64,000 bases of DNA, from assembly GCF_036013935.1 (NCBI RefSeq), contig NZ_CP107902.1, positions 8,899,001 to 8,963,000 on the forward strand, read 5' to 3'. The notes beneath the pieces were generated by a model. It was given only the letters and a program-made list of their open reading frames with translations, did not search any database and was not told the DNA's origin. Shown piece by piece: positions 8,327 through 17,408 of the stretch (position 1 is its first letter; every line of letters starts with the position of its first letter). Made by a program: the position numbers and the translations under genes. Origin of the DNA: Streptomyces sp. NBC_00461. Lineage in GTDB: Bacteria; Actinomycetota; Actinomycetes; Streptomycetales; Streptomycetaceae.

Positions 8327-10497
8327 AAGTCGTGCCCGAGGCCGGTCGCGAGCCGCTGCACCAGGTCGTGGGCCGCGTCCGGGATCACCGTCCCGGGCGG
8401 GAACACGGCCGCCGCACCCATGTCCAGCAGGATCGGCACATCCTGCGGCGGGATCACACCGCCCACCACGATCATGATGTCCTCGCGGCCCTCCTCGGCG
8501 AGCTGCTCGCGCAGTGCCGGTACGAGGGTGAGGTGACCGGCGGCCAGGGACGAGACACCGACGATGTGCACGTCCGCCTCGACGGCCTGGCGGGCGACCT
8601 CGGCCGGGGTCTGGAACAGCGGGCCGACGTCGACGTCGAAGCCGAGGTCGGCGAACGCGGTGGCGATCACCTTCTGGCCGCGGTCGTGGCCGTCCTGGCC
8701 CATCTTGGCGACCAGGATGCGAGGGCGGCGGCCCTCGGCCTCCTCGAAGGAGGACACGAGCGTGCGGGTGCGGTCCACGGACGGGGACTCGCCTGCTTCG
8801 TTGCGGTACACGCCGGAGATCGTACGGATCTGTCCCGCGTGCCGCCCGTACACCTTCTCCAGGGCGTCGGAGATCTCACCGACCGTGGCCTTCGCGCGGG
8901 CCGCGTTCACGGCCAGCTCCAGCAGGTTGCCCTCGCTGCCGGCGGCCCGGGTGAGCGCGTCGAGCGCGTCCTGGCACACCCGCTCGTCCCGCTCCGCCCG
9001 CAGCCGCCGCAACTTCTCGATCTGCTGGGTGCGCACGGAGGAGTTGTCGACCTTGAGGACGTCGATCGCCTCGTCGCTGTCGACGCGGTACTTGTTGACG
9101 CCGATGACCGGCTGGCGTCCGGAGTCGATCCGGGCCTGAGTGCGGGCCGCGGCCTCCTCGATGCGCAGCTTGGGGATGCCGGCGTCGATCGCCTTGGCCA
9201 TGCCGCCCGCCGCCTCCACCTCCTGGATGTGCTGCCAGGCGCGGCGCGCGAGGTCGTAGGTCAGCTTCTCGACGTAGGCGCTGCCGCCCCACGGGTCGAT
9301 GACCCGGGTCGTGCCGGACTCCTGCTGGATCAGCAGCTGGGTGTTGCGAGCGATGCGCGCGGAGAAGTCGGTGGGCAGCGCCAGTGCCTCGTCGAGGGCG
9401 TTGGTGTGCAGCGACTGCGTGTGGCCCTGCGTCGCGGCCATCGCCTCGACGCAGGTACGCGTGACGTTGTTGAACACGTCCTGCGCGGTCAGCGACCAGC
9501 CGGAGGTCTGCGAATGGGTGCGCAGCGAAAGGGACTTGGCGCTCTGCGGGTCGAACTGCTTCACCAGCTTCGCCCACAGCAGCCGGGCCGCCCGCAGCTT
9601 GGCGATCTCCATGAAGAAGTTCATGCCGATCGCCCAGAAGAACGAGAGTCGGGGAGCGAACGCGTCCACGTCCAGGCCGGCCTCACGGCCCGCGCGGATG
9701 TACTCCACGCCGTCCGCGAGCGTGTACGCCAGCTCCAAGTCGGCTGTCGCACCCGCCTCTTGGATGTGATAGCCGGAGATGGAGATGGAGTTGTATCGGG
9801 GCATCCGCTGGGAGGTGAAGGCGAAGATGTCGGAGATGATCCGCATCGACGGCTTCGGCGGGTAGATGTAGGTGTTGCGGACCATGAACTCCTTGAGGAT
9901 GTCGTTCTGGATGGTCCCGGCCAACTTCTCGGGCGCGACGCCCTGTTCCTCCGCCGCCACGATGTACAGCGCCAGCACCGGCAGCACGGCACCGTTCATC
10001 GTCATCGACACGGTCATCTTGTCCAGCGGGATGCCGTCGAACAGCTGCCGCATGTCGTAGATGGAGTCGATGGCCACACCCGCCATGCCGACGTCACCGG
10101 TCACGCGCGGGTGGTCGCTGTCGTAACCCCGGTGCGTGGGAAGGTCGAAGGCGATCGACAGGCCCTTCTGGCCGGCCGCGAGGTTGCGGCGGTAGAAGGC
10201 GTTGGACTCCTCGGCGGTGGAGAAGCCCGCGTACTGGCGGATCGTCCAGGGCTGGTTGACGTACATCGTCGGGTACGGGCCGCGCAGGTACGGCGCGACG
10301 CCCGGGTACGTCTCCAGGAAGTCCAGGCCCTCCAGGTCACGGCCGGTGTAGAGCGGCTTGACCGCGATGCCCTCCGGCGTCTCCCAGACGGGCTCGGCCC
10401 CCTGCGTGGCGTTCTTCACGGCCGTACGCCACTCGTCGGCGCCGCCGTCGGTGGTCGGGGTCCCCAGCTCGATGCCGGTGAAGTCGGGGATTCCCAT
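8323..10497 (-). CDS. mutB: Methylmalonyl-CoA mutase, large (catalytic) subunit
   Basis: The 724-residue subunit catalyses adenosylcobalamin-dependent interconversion of (R)-methylmalonyl-CoA and succinyl-CoA. The N-terminal substrate barrel shows [20 protein letters not shown] and [15 protein letters not shown]. The C-terminal B12 domain carries [13 protein letters not shown], the DxHxxG motif whose His ligates cobalt, then [10 protein letters not shown] and VGGVIPPQD. The length is normal. The ATG (10495-10497) shares one base with the mutA stop (TGATG), and the 3' end overlaps meaB by 4 nt. This joins odd-chain or branched-chain metabolism to the TCA cycle and supplies methylmalonyl-CoA for polyketides. 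Confidence 0.97.
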   Translation of the reverse strand: MGIPDFTGIELGTPTTDGGADEWRTAVKNATQGAEPVWETPEGIAVKPLYTGRDLEGLDFLETYPGVAPYLRGPYPTMYVNQPWTIRQYAGFSTAEESNAFYRRNLAAGQKGLSIAFDLPTHRGYDSDHPRVTGDVGMAGVAIDSIYDMRQLFDGIPLDKMTVSMTMNGAVLPVLALYIVAAEEQGVAPEKLAGTIQNDILKEFMVRNTYIYPPKPSMRIISDIFAFTSQRMPRYNSISISGYHIQEAGATADLELAYTLADGVEYIRAGREAGLDVDAFAPRLSFFWAIGMNFFMEIAKLRAARLLWAKLVKQFDPQSAKSLSLRTHSQTSGWSLTAQDVFNNVTRTCVEAMAATQGHTQSLHTNALDEALALPTDFSARIARNTQLLIQQESGTTRVIDPWGGSAYVEKLTYDLARRAWQHIQEVEAAGGMAKAIDAGIPKLRIEEAAARTQARIDSGRQPVIGVNKYRVDSDEAIDVLKVDNSSVRTQQIEKLRRLRAERDERVCQDALDALTRAAGSEGNLLELAVNAARAKATVGEISDALEKVYGRHAGQIRTISGVYRNEAGESPSVDRTRTLVSSFEEAEGRRPRILVAKMGQDGHDRGQKVIATAFADLGFDVDVGPLFQTPAEVARQAVEADVHIVGVSSLAAGHLTLVPALREQLAEEGREDIMIVVGGVIPPQDVPILLDMGAAAVFPPGTVIPDAAHDLVQRLATGLGHDL

Positions 10498-12311
10498 CAG
10501 GACACTCCCATGCGGTCGAGGGTGGCGGTGAGCACGGCGACGGCGTCGCAGCCCGCGAAGACGTAGGAGTCCACGTCGGTGTACTGCCCGGGCCGGCCGG
10601 CGAGGAACACGTGCCGTGCGCCCGCCGCCCTGAGGGTCTGTACGACGCCCTCGGCCTGTTCCTCGTACAGCGCGTCGCTGGAGCACAGGCAGACCTCGGT
10701 GGCGCCGCTGTCCTCGAACGTGCCCTCGGTGACGGGCTCGACACCGCCGGCCTGGAAGAGGTTGGCGGCGAAGGTCGTGCGCGCGGTGTGGGCGGCGGCG
10801 GGGCCGATGGTGGCCAGGAAGAGACGCGGCCGGGATCCGGTCGCCGCGAGGTGGGCGTCGGAGCGGGCGCGCAGGGCCTCGTACGCCTCGTCGCGCCGCA
10901 CGCGCGGCAGGCCACCGGAGGATGACGGGGGCGCGGGGGCGCGCTCCACGGGCTTCTCGCCGAGGTGCGGGAACTCGCTGACGCCGGTGATGGGTTCGCG
11001 GCGCCTGGCGAGCTTCGCGCTGCGCGCCTCCCACGTGGCCGCCAGGTCCGCACCGAGCCGGCCCGAGCGCAGGGCGGCCGCCTGGCCGCCGAGTCCCTCG
11101 ATGTGGCGGAAGAACTCCCAGCCCGCGTGGGCGAGTTCGTCGGTGAGCCGCTCCACGTACCAGGAGCCGCCCGCCGGGTCGATCACCCGGGACAGATGCG
11201 ATTCCTCGACCAGGATCGTCGAGGTGTTGCGCGCGATGCGGCGCGCGAAGGCGTCCGGCAGACCGAGTGCGTGGTCGAAGGGGAGCACGGTGACGGCGTC
11301 GGCGCCGCCGACTCCGGCGGCCAGCGTGGCGATCGTCGCGCGCAGCATGTTCACCCAGGGGTCGCGGCGCGTCATCATCACCGGCGAGGTCACCACGTGC
11401 TGCAGCTGCGCGCCGGCGCCCGGCGCCCCGCACACCTCGGCCACCCGCGCCCACAGCCGGCGCGCCGCCCGCAGCTTGGCGATGGTCAGGAACTGGTCGG
11501 CCGTCGCCGCGTAGCGGAACTCCAGCTGCGCGCAGGCCTGTTCGACGCTCAGCCCCGCCTCGGTCAGCTCACGCAGATAGGCGACACCACTCGCCAGTGA
11601 GGAGCCCAGCTCCTGCGCCGCCGAACCGCCCGCCTCGTGGTACGGCAGCGCGTCCACGGTCAGTGCCCGCAGCCCCGGGTACTCCTCGGCGCAGCGCAGG
11701 GCGAGGGAGGCCACCGGAGCGAAGTCCGACGCGCTGCCCGTACGAGCCTCGTGCCCCAGCGGATCGGCGCCCAGACTGCCGCGCACCGCCTCCTTGGCGA
11801 CGCCCCGCTCCTCGTAGATCCGCAGCAACTCCCGTGCGGCGGGCTCGACTTCGCTGCCCGCGTCGAGAACGACAGGCGCCAGGTCGAGGTACACGCCGTC
11901 CAAGACCCGGCCGAGCGACGACACCGGGATGCCGCCCTCGCTCTCGCCCAGGACCAGCCAGAGCGAGGTGACGCCGTTCTCCAGGTCCGTGAGTGCCGCG
12001 CCGTTGTCGGCGACCGTGTGCCGCTGGCGTACGTCCCAGCCGCCGGCGGTGTTCCCCTCGGCGCGGCTCGCGCGCACGAACGGCGCGAAGCCGGGGAGAC
12101 CCGGGTCGGGTGCGGCATCGAGCGCGGTGTAGAGGGGGCGGGTGCGCAGCCCGTCCTCCAGCGCGGTGGACAGGGCGTCTTCCGCCGCCGCGCCGGAGAC
12201 TTCCTTGCCCGACTTGCGCAGGACGCCGGCCACCAGGCCGTGCCACTGTTCAAGGTTCGCGTCAGGGAACTCGGCGGCCAGCGTGAGCCCGTCGTCAGGC
12301 AGGACCGTCAT
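10497..12311 (-). CDS. mutA: Methylmalonyl-CoA mutase, small subunit
   Basis: The 604-residue protein parallels MutB in fold ([56 protein letters not shown]). In the B12-like domain it reads [20 protein letters not shown] instead of DxHxxG, so it does not bind cobalamin, as expected for the small subunit. It forms the heterodimer with MutB. It is first in mutA-mutB-meaB, with an ATG at 12309-12311 and only weak ribosome-binding sequence. A perfect dyad, TCACATTGTGA, lies about 65 bp upstream. Confidence 0.95.
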   Translation of the reverse strand: MTVLPDDGLTLAAEFPDANLEQWHGLVAGVLRKSGKEVSGAAAEDALSTALEDGLRTRPLYTALDAAPDPGLPGFAPFVRASRAEGNTAGGWDVRQRHTVADNGAALTDLENGVTSLWLVLGESEGGIPVSSLGRVLDGVYLDLAPVVLDAGSEVEPAARELLRIYEERGVAKEAVRGSLGADPLGHEARTGSASDFAPVASLALRCAEEYPGLRALTVDALPYHEAGGSAAQELGSSLASGVAYLRELTEAGLSVEQACAQLEFRYAATADQFLTIAKLRAARRLWARVAEVCGAPGAGAQLQHVVTSPVMMTRRDPWVNMLRATIATLAAGVGGADAVTVLPFDHALGLPDAFARRIARNTSTILVEESHLSRVIDPAGGSWYVERLTDELAHAGWEFFRHIEGLGGQAAALRSGRLGADLAATWEARSAKLARRREPITGVSEFPHLGEKPVERAPAPPSSSGGLPRVRRDEAYEALRARSDAHLAATGSRPRLFLATIGPAAAHTARTTFAANLFQAGGVEPVTEGTFEDSGATEVCLCSSDALYEEQAEGVVQTLRAAGARHVFLAGRPGQYTDVDSYVFAGCDAVAVLTATLDRMGVS

Positions 12312-12375
12312 GCTCGGATGCTAGGACAGATCGACAAAGGAGCAGCAGAGGGCACGGCTGTGACCTTGCCCTCCA

Positions 12376-12386
12376 TCACATTGTGA
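12376..12386. promoter_or_regulatory. Short palindrome between mutA and the cbtB riboswitch
   Basis: TCACATTGTGA is a perfect 11-bp palindrome about 65 bp upstream of mutA and 100 bp upstream of the cbtB riboswitch. Its TGTGA/TCACA half-sites resemble binding sites of CRP/FNR-type regulators, although the spacer is too short for a classical CRP site. It may be chance. Confidence 0.25.
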
Positions 12387-12477
12387 CCCCGGTCTCTCAC
12401 CCCCCGACCTTGATCCTCCGGTGGGGTCACGACGGACATCATCCAGGTCATGCGCCCTTGGCCATGTTCCCGTCAGA

Positions 12478-12640
12478 CGGTACTGTCACGGGGTTGTTGA
12501 CGACGACAGAGCGGAAGCCGGTGAGAGTCCGGCACGGTCGCGCCACTGTGAACGGGACGGCCCCCCGTACGGGCGGAACGCCTCGCGAGTCAGACCCGCA
12601 GCTGTCGTCATGTGCACCACTGAGATGGGACGCGTACTCC
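12478..12640 (+). promoter_or_regulatory. Cobalamin riboswitch upstream of cbtB
   Basis: The leader has conserved cobalamin-riboswitch blocks in order: GCCGGTGAGAGTCCGGC (about 12517-12533), GCGCCACTGTGAACGGG (about 12540-12556) and the B12-box-like GAGTCAGACCCGC (about 12587-12599). It sits directly before the strong ribosome-binding site of cbtB. Bound cobalamin would be expected to shut off cbtB translation or transcription. The exact 5' boundary is approximate. Confidence 0.9.
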
Positions 12641-12655
12641 CGAGGAGGTTCTGCC

Positions 12656-12877
12656 ATGGCGCAGACCGTCGCCCAGCCGACACCCGCCACCCCTGTCGTA
12701 CCCGCCAAGCTGCCGCTGAACGCGATAGCCCCCTGGGCGGTCTTCTTCGGCGTCCTGATGCTGGTCCTGCTCTATTTCGTCGGCGCCGAGCAGGGCGCCA
12801 CCTCCGTCGTCTCCGGCGAAGGCGTACACGAGTGGGTGCACGACGCCCGTCACCTCCTCGGCTTCCCCTGCCACTGA
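12656..12877 (+). CDS. cbtB: CbtB, small subunit of a predicted cobalt transporter
   Basis: The 73-residue protein starts at ATG 12656 behind GAGGAGG. It has one membrane helix (AIAPWAVFFGVLMLVLLYFV) and a His-containing C-terminus, GEGVHEWVHDARHLLGFPCH, the signature of CbtB. CbtB normally works with the larger membrane protein CbtA in B12-controlled cobalt uptake. Here cbtA is absent: a terminator follows 73 bp after the stop and the next gene is a convergent phosphatase. The riboswitch upstream confirms the cobalt/B12 role. Whether CbtB functions alone is unknown. Confidence 0.92.
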   Translation: MAQTVAQPTPATPVVPAKLPLNAIAPWAVFFGVLMLVLLYFVGAEQGATSVVSGEGVHEWVHDARHLLGFPCH

Positions 12878-12949
12878 CGGAGACACCGCACAATGGGGGC
12901 AGGCAACTCCCGTACCCCACTGAGTGGTTGAACCACCCACCGCCTTGAG

Positions 12950-12976
12950 GGCCCCCGGACCATCGGGGGCCCTTTG
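12950..12976 (+). terminator. Rho-independent terminator after cbtB
   Basis: GGGCCCCCG, a short loop, then CGGGGGCCC and TTT form a strong GC hairpin 73 bp after the cbtB stop. It lies between cbtB and the convergent histidine phosphatase gene. Confidence 0.8.
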
Positions 12977-13002
12977 GCGTCTTCCCGGCACCCCTGTCCG
13001 CG

Positions 13003-13593
13003 TCAGTGTCCGCCCTCGGGCTCCCGCGCTCCGAGCGTCTGCCCCAGCCGCAGGTTCCAGCGCCCCGAGCGTCCACTGATCTCGGTCGCCGTCAGGGGAG
13101 GCACATCGAGCCGCCAGAACGTGGCCTCATGCGCCGCGAGGACCCTCACCACCGTGGCCCGCACGATCTCCGGCTCCACCACGACGAGCGTGCGGCCGTC
13201 GGTCTGCGCGGTCGCCTCCAGCCACCGGCCGACGCGTTCGCAGAGGGCCCGCACGGACTCCCCGCCGTGCGGCGCCGCGGCAGGGTCCGCCAGCCAGTGG
13301 GCCACCTGGTCCGGTTCTTCGGCACTGACCTCGCCGAGCGTCCGGCCCCGCCAGCGGCCCATGTCCATGCCGCCCAGCTCGGGCGCCTCCACGGCGACGA
13401 GACCGAGGGCCGAGGCCGTCTCCCGGCAGCGCACCGTGGGGGAGACCAGGACCCGGTCGGCCGCGGACAGCGTGCCGGCGGCCGACCGGGCGCGAGCTGC
13501 GCCACCGGCGTCGAGCGGACTGCCGTCGTCGAACCGGGCCTCCCGCACGGATCGGTTCATGGCGGGTGAGACGAAGGTGACGCGGCTGGTCAC
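13003..13593 (-). CDS. Histidine phosphatase superfamily protein
   Basis: The 196-residue protein starts with GTG behind AGGAG. It follows the branch-2 pattern of the phosphoglycerate mutase-like fold: TSRVTFVSPAMNR at the N-terminus (where most members have RHG), VSPTVRCRETASALG, and GGESVRALCERVGRWLEA, then VVVEPEIVRATVVRVL where the second catalytic His would usually follow. The canonical RHG and the late His are altered, so catalytic activity is doubtful. This gene is commonly found beside cbtBA in streptomycetes, and here it follows cbtB convergently with cbtA missing. Confidence 0.8.
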   Translation of the reverse strand: MTSRVTFVSPAMNRSVREARFDDGSPLDAGGAARARSAAGTLSAADRVLVSPTVRCRETASALGLVAVEAPELGGMDMGRWRGRTLGEVSAEEPDQVAHWLADPAAAPHGGESVRALCERVGRWLEATAQTDGRTLVVVEPEIVRATVVRVLAAHEATFWRLDVPPLTATEISGRSGRWNLRLGQTLGAREPEGGH

Positions 13594-13683
13594 GCCGTGA
13601 CTCCTGTTCTGCCTGTTTGACTACTGCGGGGCGACGGACGGCGGACGGCGGGGCGACGGGGCGCCCGTAGGGCACCCCGGTGA

Positions 13684-14121
13684 TCACGCGGAGCGGGAGA
13701 GCTGTGCGCGTACCCACTCAGGATCGGGATTGGTGTGCGGCCGGCCCGCCACGACGACGGTCGGCACGGTCTCGTTGCCGTCGTTGGCCGCCCTCACCGC
13801 TGTCGCCCCGGCCGGGTCCCGCCAGATGTCGACCCAGTGCAACTGGCGGGCGCTTCGGCCCAACCGGAGGCGCAGGCGGATGCAGTACGTGCAGCCAGGC
13901 CGCCAGAAGACGACCGGCCGGCCGTCGACCGCGCTGCGGCGTTGTGCCTCCATCGCACCGACCGACTTCGGGAAGATCAGCGGTGAGTTGATACCCGCGA
14001 ACAGCACAAACACGACCAGGAGCGCCGCGGCTGCGGTCGGGGCCCCCGCGACGAGCAGAGCAGCCGCAACGAACGAGCCGCAGAGCACGAACAGCATCGG
14101 GAGGATCCAAGCGCGCGTCAT
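13684..14121 (-). CDS. Membrane-anchored glutaredoxin-like protein (mycoredoxin family)
   Basis: The 145-residue protein has two N-terminal hydrophobic segments (ILPMLFVLCGSFVAAALLVA; AAALLVVFVLFAGI), then a glutaredoxin domain: RPVVFWRPGCTYCIRLRLRL with a CTYC active site, VDIWRDPAGATAVRAAN, and the cis-Pro region NETVPTVVV. Mycoredoxins reduce mycothiol-mixed disulfides in actinomycetes. The membrane anchor suggests action on envelope or membrane proteins. The ATG start at 14119-14121 has no clear ribosome-binding site, so it may be leaderless or start slightly upstream. Confidence 0.82.
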   Translation of the reverse strand: MTRAWILPMLFVLCGSFVAAALLVAGAPTAAAALLVVFVLFAGINSPLIFPKSVGAMEAQRRSAVDGRPVVFWRPGCTYCIRLRLRLGRSARQLHWVDIWRDPAGATAVRAANDGNETVPTVVVAGRPHTNPDPEWVRAQLSRSA

Positions 14122-14221
14122 GAGGACAAGGCTATCGACGAGCCGACACCCGGCGAACGCCGGCCGATCTTCCGGACGGTCACCGGGTGAATCACTTGAG
14201 GCGTCGTTCACCGGACCGTGT

Positions 14222-15076
14222 TCATGCGTGGCCCGAATCCGCCCGGAAGAGCGTGATGGTGAACAGGCTGCGCAGCAGCCGGTCGGCAACTGGGAGGAAA
14301 GCCCGGAATCGGAGGGGGAGTCGAGTGCGCAGTGCGTGGGGCGGGCGAGTGACGGAGGTGACCTCGATCGCTCGCAGCCCGTACCGCTCCAGGGAGCGTG
14401 GGTCGTCGCAGGCCCACGCCCAGCGGGCCTCCATGTTCTTCTTCACCGCCTGCTGGTGCTGCTTCTCCAGGAGGCTCCTGGGATACGTGTCGACGGCGAC
14501 GAGCGCGCCAGGGAAGCCTCGCGCGATGCGCGTCAGCGCCTGCGCGGCCTCCTCCTCGGGGAGGTAGACGAGCACGCCCTCGGCGACGAAGAAGTAGGGC
14601 CCGGGACTCTCCTCGACCGTGCCCAGCCAGTCCTCGTCCAGGACCGAGGCGGCGATCATCCGGCGGCGCTCGGTGTCGGTGAAGAACCTCCGGCGCAGTT
14701 CGATCGTGTCCGGCAGGTCGAGGTCGATCCAGTGCACGGTGCCGTTGTCGACTCGCTCGAACCGGGTGTTGAGCCCTGTGCCGATCTCGACGACCGTCCC
14801 CGCCGGGTGCTCGGCCAGGAAGGCCCGCACCCACGTGCCGACGATCGCCGTACGCAGTACCGTGATCGCCGACCCCGGGCCGGGCCCGTACTTGTCACTC
14901 GCGTAGTCGATCGCGCCGATCATCTCGACGGCTTTCGGATCCCGCAGCAGCGGCCGCTTCCTGGCGGACTCCCGGGCCCGCGCGGCCAGCGGAATGAACA
15001 GCGTCTCCTGAACGGGGCCGAGCCGCACCCGGTGCTTGGGGCCGTTCGTGTCGCTCATGTCAGGCATGGTTCCCAT
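14222..15076 (-). CDS. Class I SAM-dependent methyltransferase (LCM/PPM1-like)
   Basis: The 284-residue protein resembles leucine carboxyl methyltransferase/polyketide O-methyltransferase-like enzymes (COG3315 type): LGPVQETLFIPLAARARESA, LLRDPKAVEMIGAIDYAS, the SAM loop VVEIGTGLNTRFERVDNGTV, WIDLDLPDTIELRRRFF and YFFVAEGVLVYLPEEEAAQA. These cytoplasmic enzymes methylate small carboxylate or hydroxyl substrates; the substrate here is unknown. The first ATG is preferred because GGCGGG precedes it at 5-nt spacing. It lies 100 bp upstream of the glutaredoxin gene on the same strand. Confidence 0.82.
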   Translation of the reverse strand: MGTMPDMSDTNGPKHRVRLGPVQETLFIPLAARARESARKRPLLRDPKAVEMIGAIDYASDKYGPGPGSAITVLRTAIVGTWVRAFLAEHPAGTVVEIGTGLNTRFERVDNGTVHWIDLDLPDTIELRRRFFTDTERRRMIAASVLDEDWLGTVEESPGPYFFVAEGVLVYLPEEEAAQALTRIARGFPGALVAVDTYPRSLLEKQHQQAVKKNMEARWAWACDDPRSLERYGLRAIEVTSVTRPPHALRTRLPLRFRAFLPVADRLLRSLFTITLFRADSGHA

Positions 15077-15155
15077 GACAGCCCGCCGGGCGATGGAGCG
15101 GTCCGGGCAATGGGCGGTCTGGTCATCCGTGACGACCAGACCGCCACCACGGTCC

Positions 15156-15650
15156 CTAGGCGACGATGCCGCTGTCCTCGATGACGATCTTCTTGGCCGT
15201 GGAGCCCGAGCGGCTGCCGAGGGCCTCGACGGCCTTGACGACGTCCTCGCCCTCGACGACCTCGCCGAAGACGACGTGCTTGCCGTCCAGCCACGGGGTC
15301 ACCACAGTGGTGACGAAGAACTGCGAGCCGTTGGTGCCCGGACCCGCGTTGGCCATGCTGAGCAGGAACGGCCGGTCGTGCTTCAGCTGGAAGTTCTCGT
15401 CGGCGAACTTCTCACCGTAGATGCTCTTGCCGCCGGTGCCGTTGCCGTTGGTGAAGTCACCGCCCTGCAGCATGAACTCCGGGATCACCCGGTGGAAGGG
15501 CGAACCCTTGTAGCCGAAGCCGTTCTGACCGGTCGCCAGCTCACGGAAGTTGCGTGCGGTCTTGGGCACGACGTCGTCGTACAGCCTGAAGACGATGCGA
15601 CCGAGGTCCTCGCCATTTGCCGAAACCTTGAAAAACACGTTCTCACTCAT
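15156..15650 (-). CDS. Peptidyl-prolyl cis-trans isomerase, cyclophilin type
   Basis: The 164-residue single-domain cyclophilin contains [14 protein letters not shown] and [11 protein letters not shown], the active-site blocks, and [16 protein letters not shown] with the Trp important for cyclosporin binding. It looks like a eukaryote-like cytosolic cyclophilin with no signal peptide. It speeds up proline isomerisation during folding. The ATG at 15648-15650 begins MSENVFFKV; the frame is open further upstream but with no conserved sequence. Confidence 0.95.
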   Translation of the reverse strand: MSENVFFKVSANGEDLGRIVFRLYDDVVPKTARNFRELATGQNGFGYKGSPFHRVIPEFMLQGGDFTNGNGTGGKSIYGEKFADENFQLKHDRPFLLSMANAGPGTNGSQFFVTTVVTPWLDGKHVVFGEVVEGEDVVKAVEALGSRSGSTAKKIVIEDSGIVA

Positions 15651-15753
15651 GGCCACGATTCTGCACAACAGGCGCGGCCAGGTCGAACCGGGGCGGGCCA
15701 GGGGGTGTGACCGCCGGTCACGGTCGACCTGCCCGGACGCCCGCCCCGCGGTG

Positions 15754-16284
15754 TCAGCCCTGCATGCGCAGCGCCTGCAGTTGCTCCCCGAGCGGGCCCA
15801 GACCGACATCGTGGCGGCGCTCGTCGACGCTCTGCGGATGGCGGATGGGGTACGGGTGCAGCGTCGCCGGATTGATCCGAGTGCCGTAGTACTGCGGCTG
15901 GCCGAGGTCGACGGCGCACTGGTCGGCGATGTAGGCGAGGTGGATGGCCGGCGTACGTCCGTCCGCGGTGTCCTGGGCGATCAGATCGCGGCACCTGAGC
16001 CGGAAGTCGAGATCGGAGGCGTGCAGCAGGATCATCAGGGCCGCGGTCGACGCGGGCGAGCCGACCAGGTCGGCGTTGGGCCAGCCGTAGCGGCGGACGA
16101 TCGTCGCGAGGGCCTCGGCGTTGTCCTGGTGGCACTGGGCGATACGGCGCGTGCGCTCCGGCGTGGGTTCCGCCCCGCTCTGGCGCATCAACTCCCTGTC
16201 CCGGTCCGCCCTGCGCAACAACTCGGCGGCCAGCGCCGAGGCCGTCGCCGGAGACGCGGGTACCGCCGTGGCCGCCGTTGACAT
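15754..16284 (-). CDS. DUF6624-like protein
   Basis: The 176-residue cytoplasmic protein begins [16 protein letters not shown] and continues [76 protein letters not shown] and [18 protein letters not shown]. This layout matches the DUF6624 family, of unknown function. A GTG at 16345-16347 overlaps the stop of the upstream ATP-binding gene by 4 nt and would add 21 residues. Translational coupling makes that an equally possible start. Confidence 0.72.
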   Translation of the reverse strand: MSTAATAVPASPATASALAAELLRRADRDRELMRQSGAEPTPERTRRIAQCHQDNAEALATIVRRYGWPNADLVGSPASTAALMILLHASDLDFRLRCRDLIAQDTADGRTPAIHLAYIADQCAVDLGQPQYYGTRINPATLHPYPIRHPQSVDERRHDVGLGPLGEQLQALRMQG

Positions 16285-16343
16285 GCAGCCAGAGCGGCCG
16301 GAGAGACCGTTTCCGCCACCGTCCAGGCGGCCCGCCGTGCCCT

Positions 16344-16898
16344 TCACGGGGCCGCCCCCAGTCGTGTGATCGTGAACCACACCCTCTTCCCCGGGGTCCC
16401 CGGTTCGGGTGGCGCCGTGCCCCAGCCGTCGGTCAGTGCGCTCACGATGGCCAGTCCGCGTCCCGATTCGGCCGCCTGGTCCACCGCCCGCGGCCGCGGC
16501 AGCACGGGCGAGCGGTCGGCCACGACCACGCGCAGCGTGTGCTCGGTGCACTCGATGACGACCGCGACGGTGTCGCCGGGGCCACGGCTCGCGTGACTGA
16601 CGGCGTTGGCGAAGAGTTCGCCGGTCGCCATGGCCGCGTTGTCGAGTTGCTCGGGATGCGGCAGCAGCTCGGCCAGACGTTCGGTGACCGTGCGCCGTAC
16701 CGCGGCGGCCCAGGACGGATCGGCCGGAAAGGTGGAGCGGAGGAGTTCGTTCGCACTCGTGGGCACACCTGTGTCGGCGAGCTTCGCACCCGTCTTGGCG
16801 AGCAGGACGTGACCGGTCGGCAGGTCGGCGACCGCTCTGTTCCCGTCGTGTGCCGGCGAGGGCGACGGCGCGTGGCGCTGTGCCCTGGATGCCGTCAT
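16344..16898 (-). CDS. ATP-binding protein, anti-sigma-factor kinase-like (HATPase_c_2)
   Basis: The 184-residue protein starts at ATG 16896-16898 behind an ideal AAGGAGG. The GHKL fold is seen in LDNAAMATGELFANAVSHAS (N-box), VVVADRSPVLPRPR (G1-like region) and ESGRGLAIVSALTDGWGTAP (G2 box). In streptomycetes such RsbW-like proteins often occur next to an XRE regulator and a DUF397 gene, as here with 17409-18524 divergent. They are thought to act in partner-switch or Bld-type developmental control. Confidence 0.88.
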   Translation of the reverse strand: MTASRAQRHAPSPSPAHDGNRAVADLPTGHVLLAKTGAKLADTGVPTSANELLRSTFPADPSWAAAVRRTVTERLAELLPHPEQLDNAAMATGELFANAVSHASRGPGDTVAVVIECTEHTLRVVVADRSPVLPRPRAVDQAAESGRGLAIVSALTDGWGTAPPEPGTPGKRVWFTITRLGAAP

Positions 16899-17200
16899 CG
16901 AACCTCCTTCGTACGCAGCCCGGTTGTGGGGTGGCTGCTTCAACGGGCAACCGCCGCAGCGACGATCCGACCGTGGGCCGTCAGGGCCGTCAGGTCGCAC
17001 GCGTGCAGGGGGGTCAGCCGGCGGGCGGGTCGGCAGGAAGGGATCCGCGGCCGGCGAGGAGCGGCGCCGACGACGGCGCCGACGAATGACGGATGCCTTG
17101 GTGGATGCGTTGACTGATGCCTTGTCACAGCCGGTGGCCGGGGCATGGGCCCGCGTCTGGGCCTGCACGCGGTTCGGCTCGGCGGTGCGCGGAGCGACCA

Positions 17201-17246
17201 GGGAACGGGACATCAGTTCCCTTGGTGTCCAAGGAAGTTGGACACC
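17201..17246. repeat. Two adjacent inverted repeats in the XRE upstream region
   Basis: GGGAAC-N9-GTTCCC (17201-17221) is followed directly by GGTGTCCAA-GGAAG-TTGGACACC (17224-17246), a perfect 9-bp-arm dyad. They lie about 165-210 bp upstream of the XRE gene and could be regulator operators or cruciform-forming sites. No T-tract follows, so a terminator is unlikely. Confidence 0.5.
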
Positions 17247-17317
17247 GTCCAAGCGCAATGTGCGACAGGTCACAGGATCACTATGGCCGCCAACAAACAC
17301 AGCCCGCAACCTTCGTT

Positions 17318-17339
17318 CCGATAATTTCAGAACTATCGG
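17318..17339. promoter_or_regulatory. Inverted repeat near the XRE promoter
   Basis: CCGATA-N10-TATCGG, about 70 bp upstream of the GTG start of the XRE regulator, lies in the AT-rich part of the gap. Its place suggests autoregulation by the XRE protein; this is inferred. Confidence 0.4.
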
Positions 17340-17408
17340 CAACGTTCTGTCCGAGTCGTCGGAAGCGTGGCACACTGCACGCTGTGACGGCCTTTCAGGA
17401 GGTTGGAC

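Larger units (their letters stand above)
16899..17408. other. Intergenic region with stacked inverted repeats
   Basis: This 510-bp gap between divergent genes has no convincing coding sequence. The half nearer the ATP-binding gene is GC-rich. The half nearer the XRE gene is AT-richer and holds three dyads (17201-17221, 17224-17246 and 17318-17339), described separately. It must hold the promoters of both genes. Confidence 0.6.

Noticed and set aside
10498..11454. N-terminal extension of the MutB frame into mutA
   Set aside because: The extension is low-complexity Arg/Ala/Gly and overlaps the conserved mutA coding sequence. The real start MGIPDF at 10495-10497 is coupled to the mutA stop.
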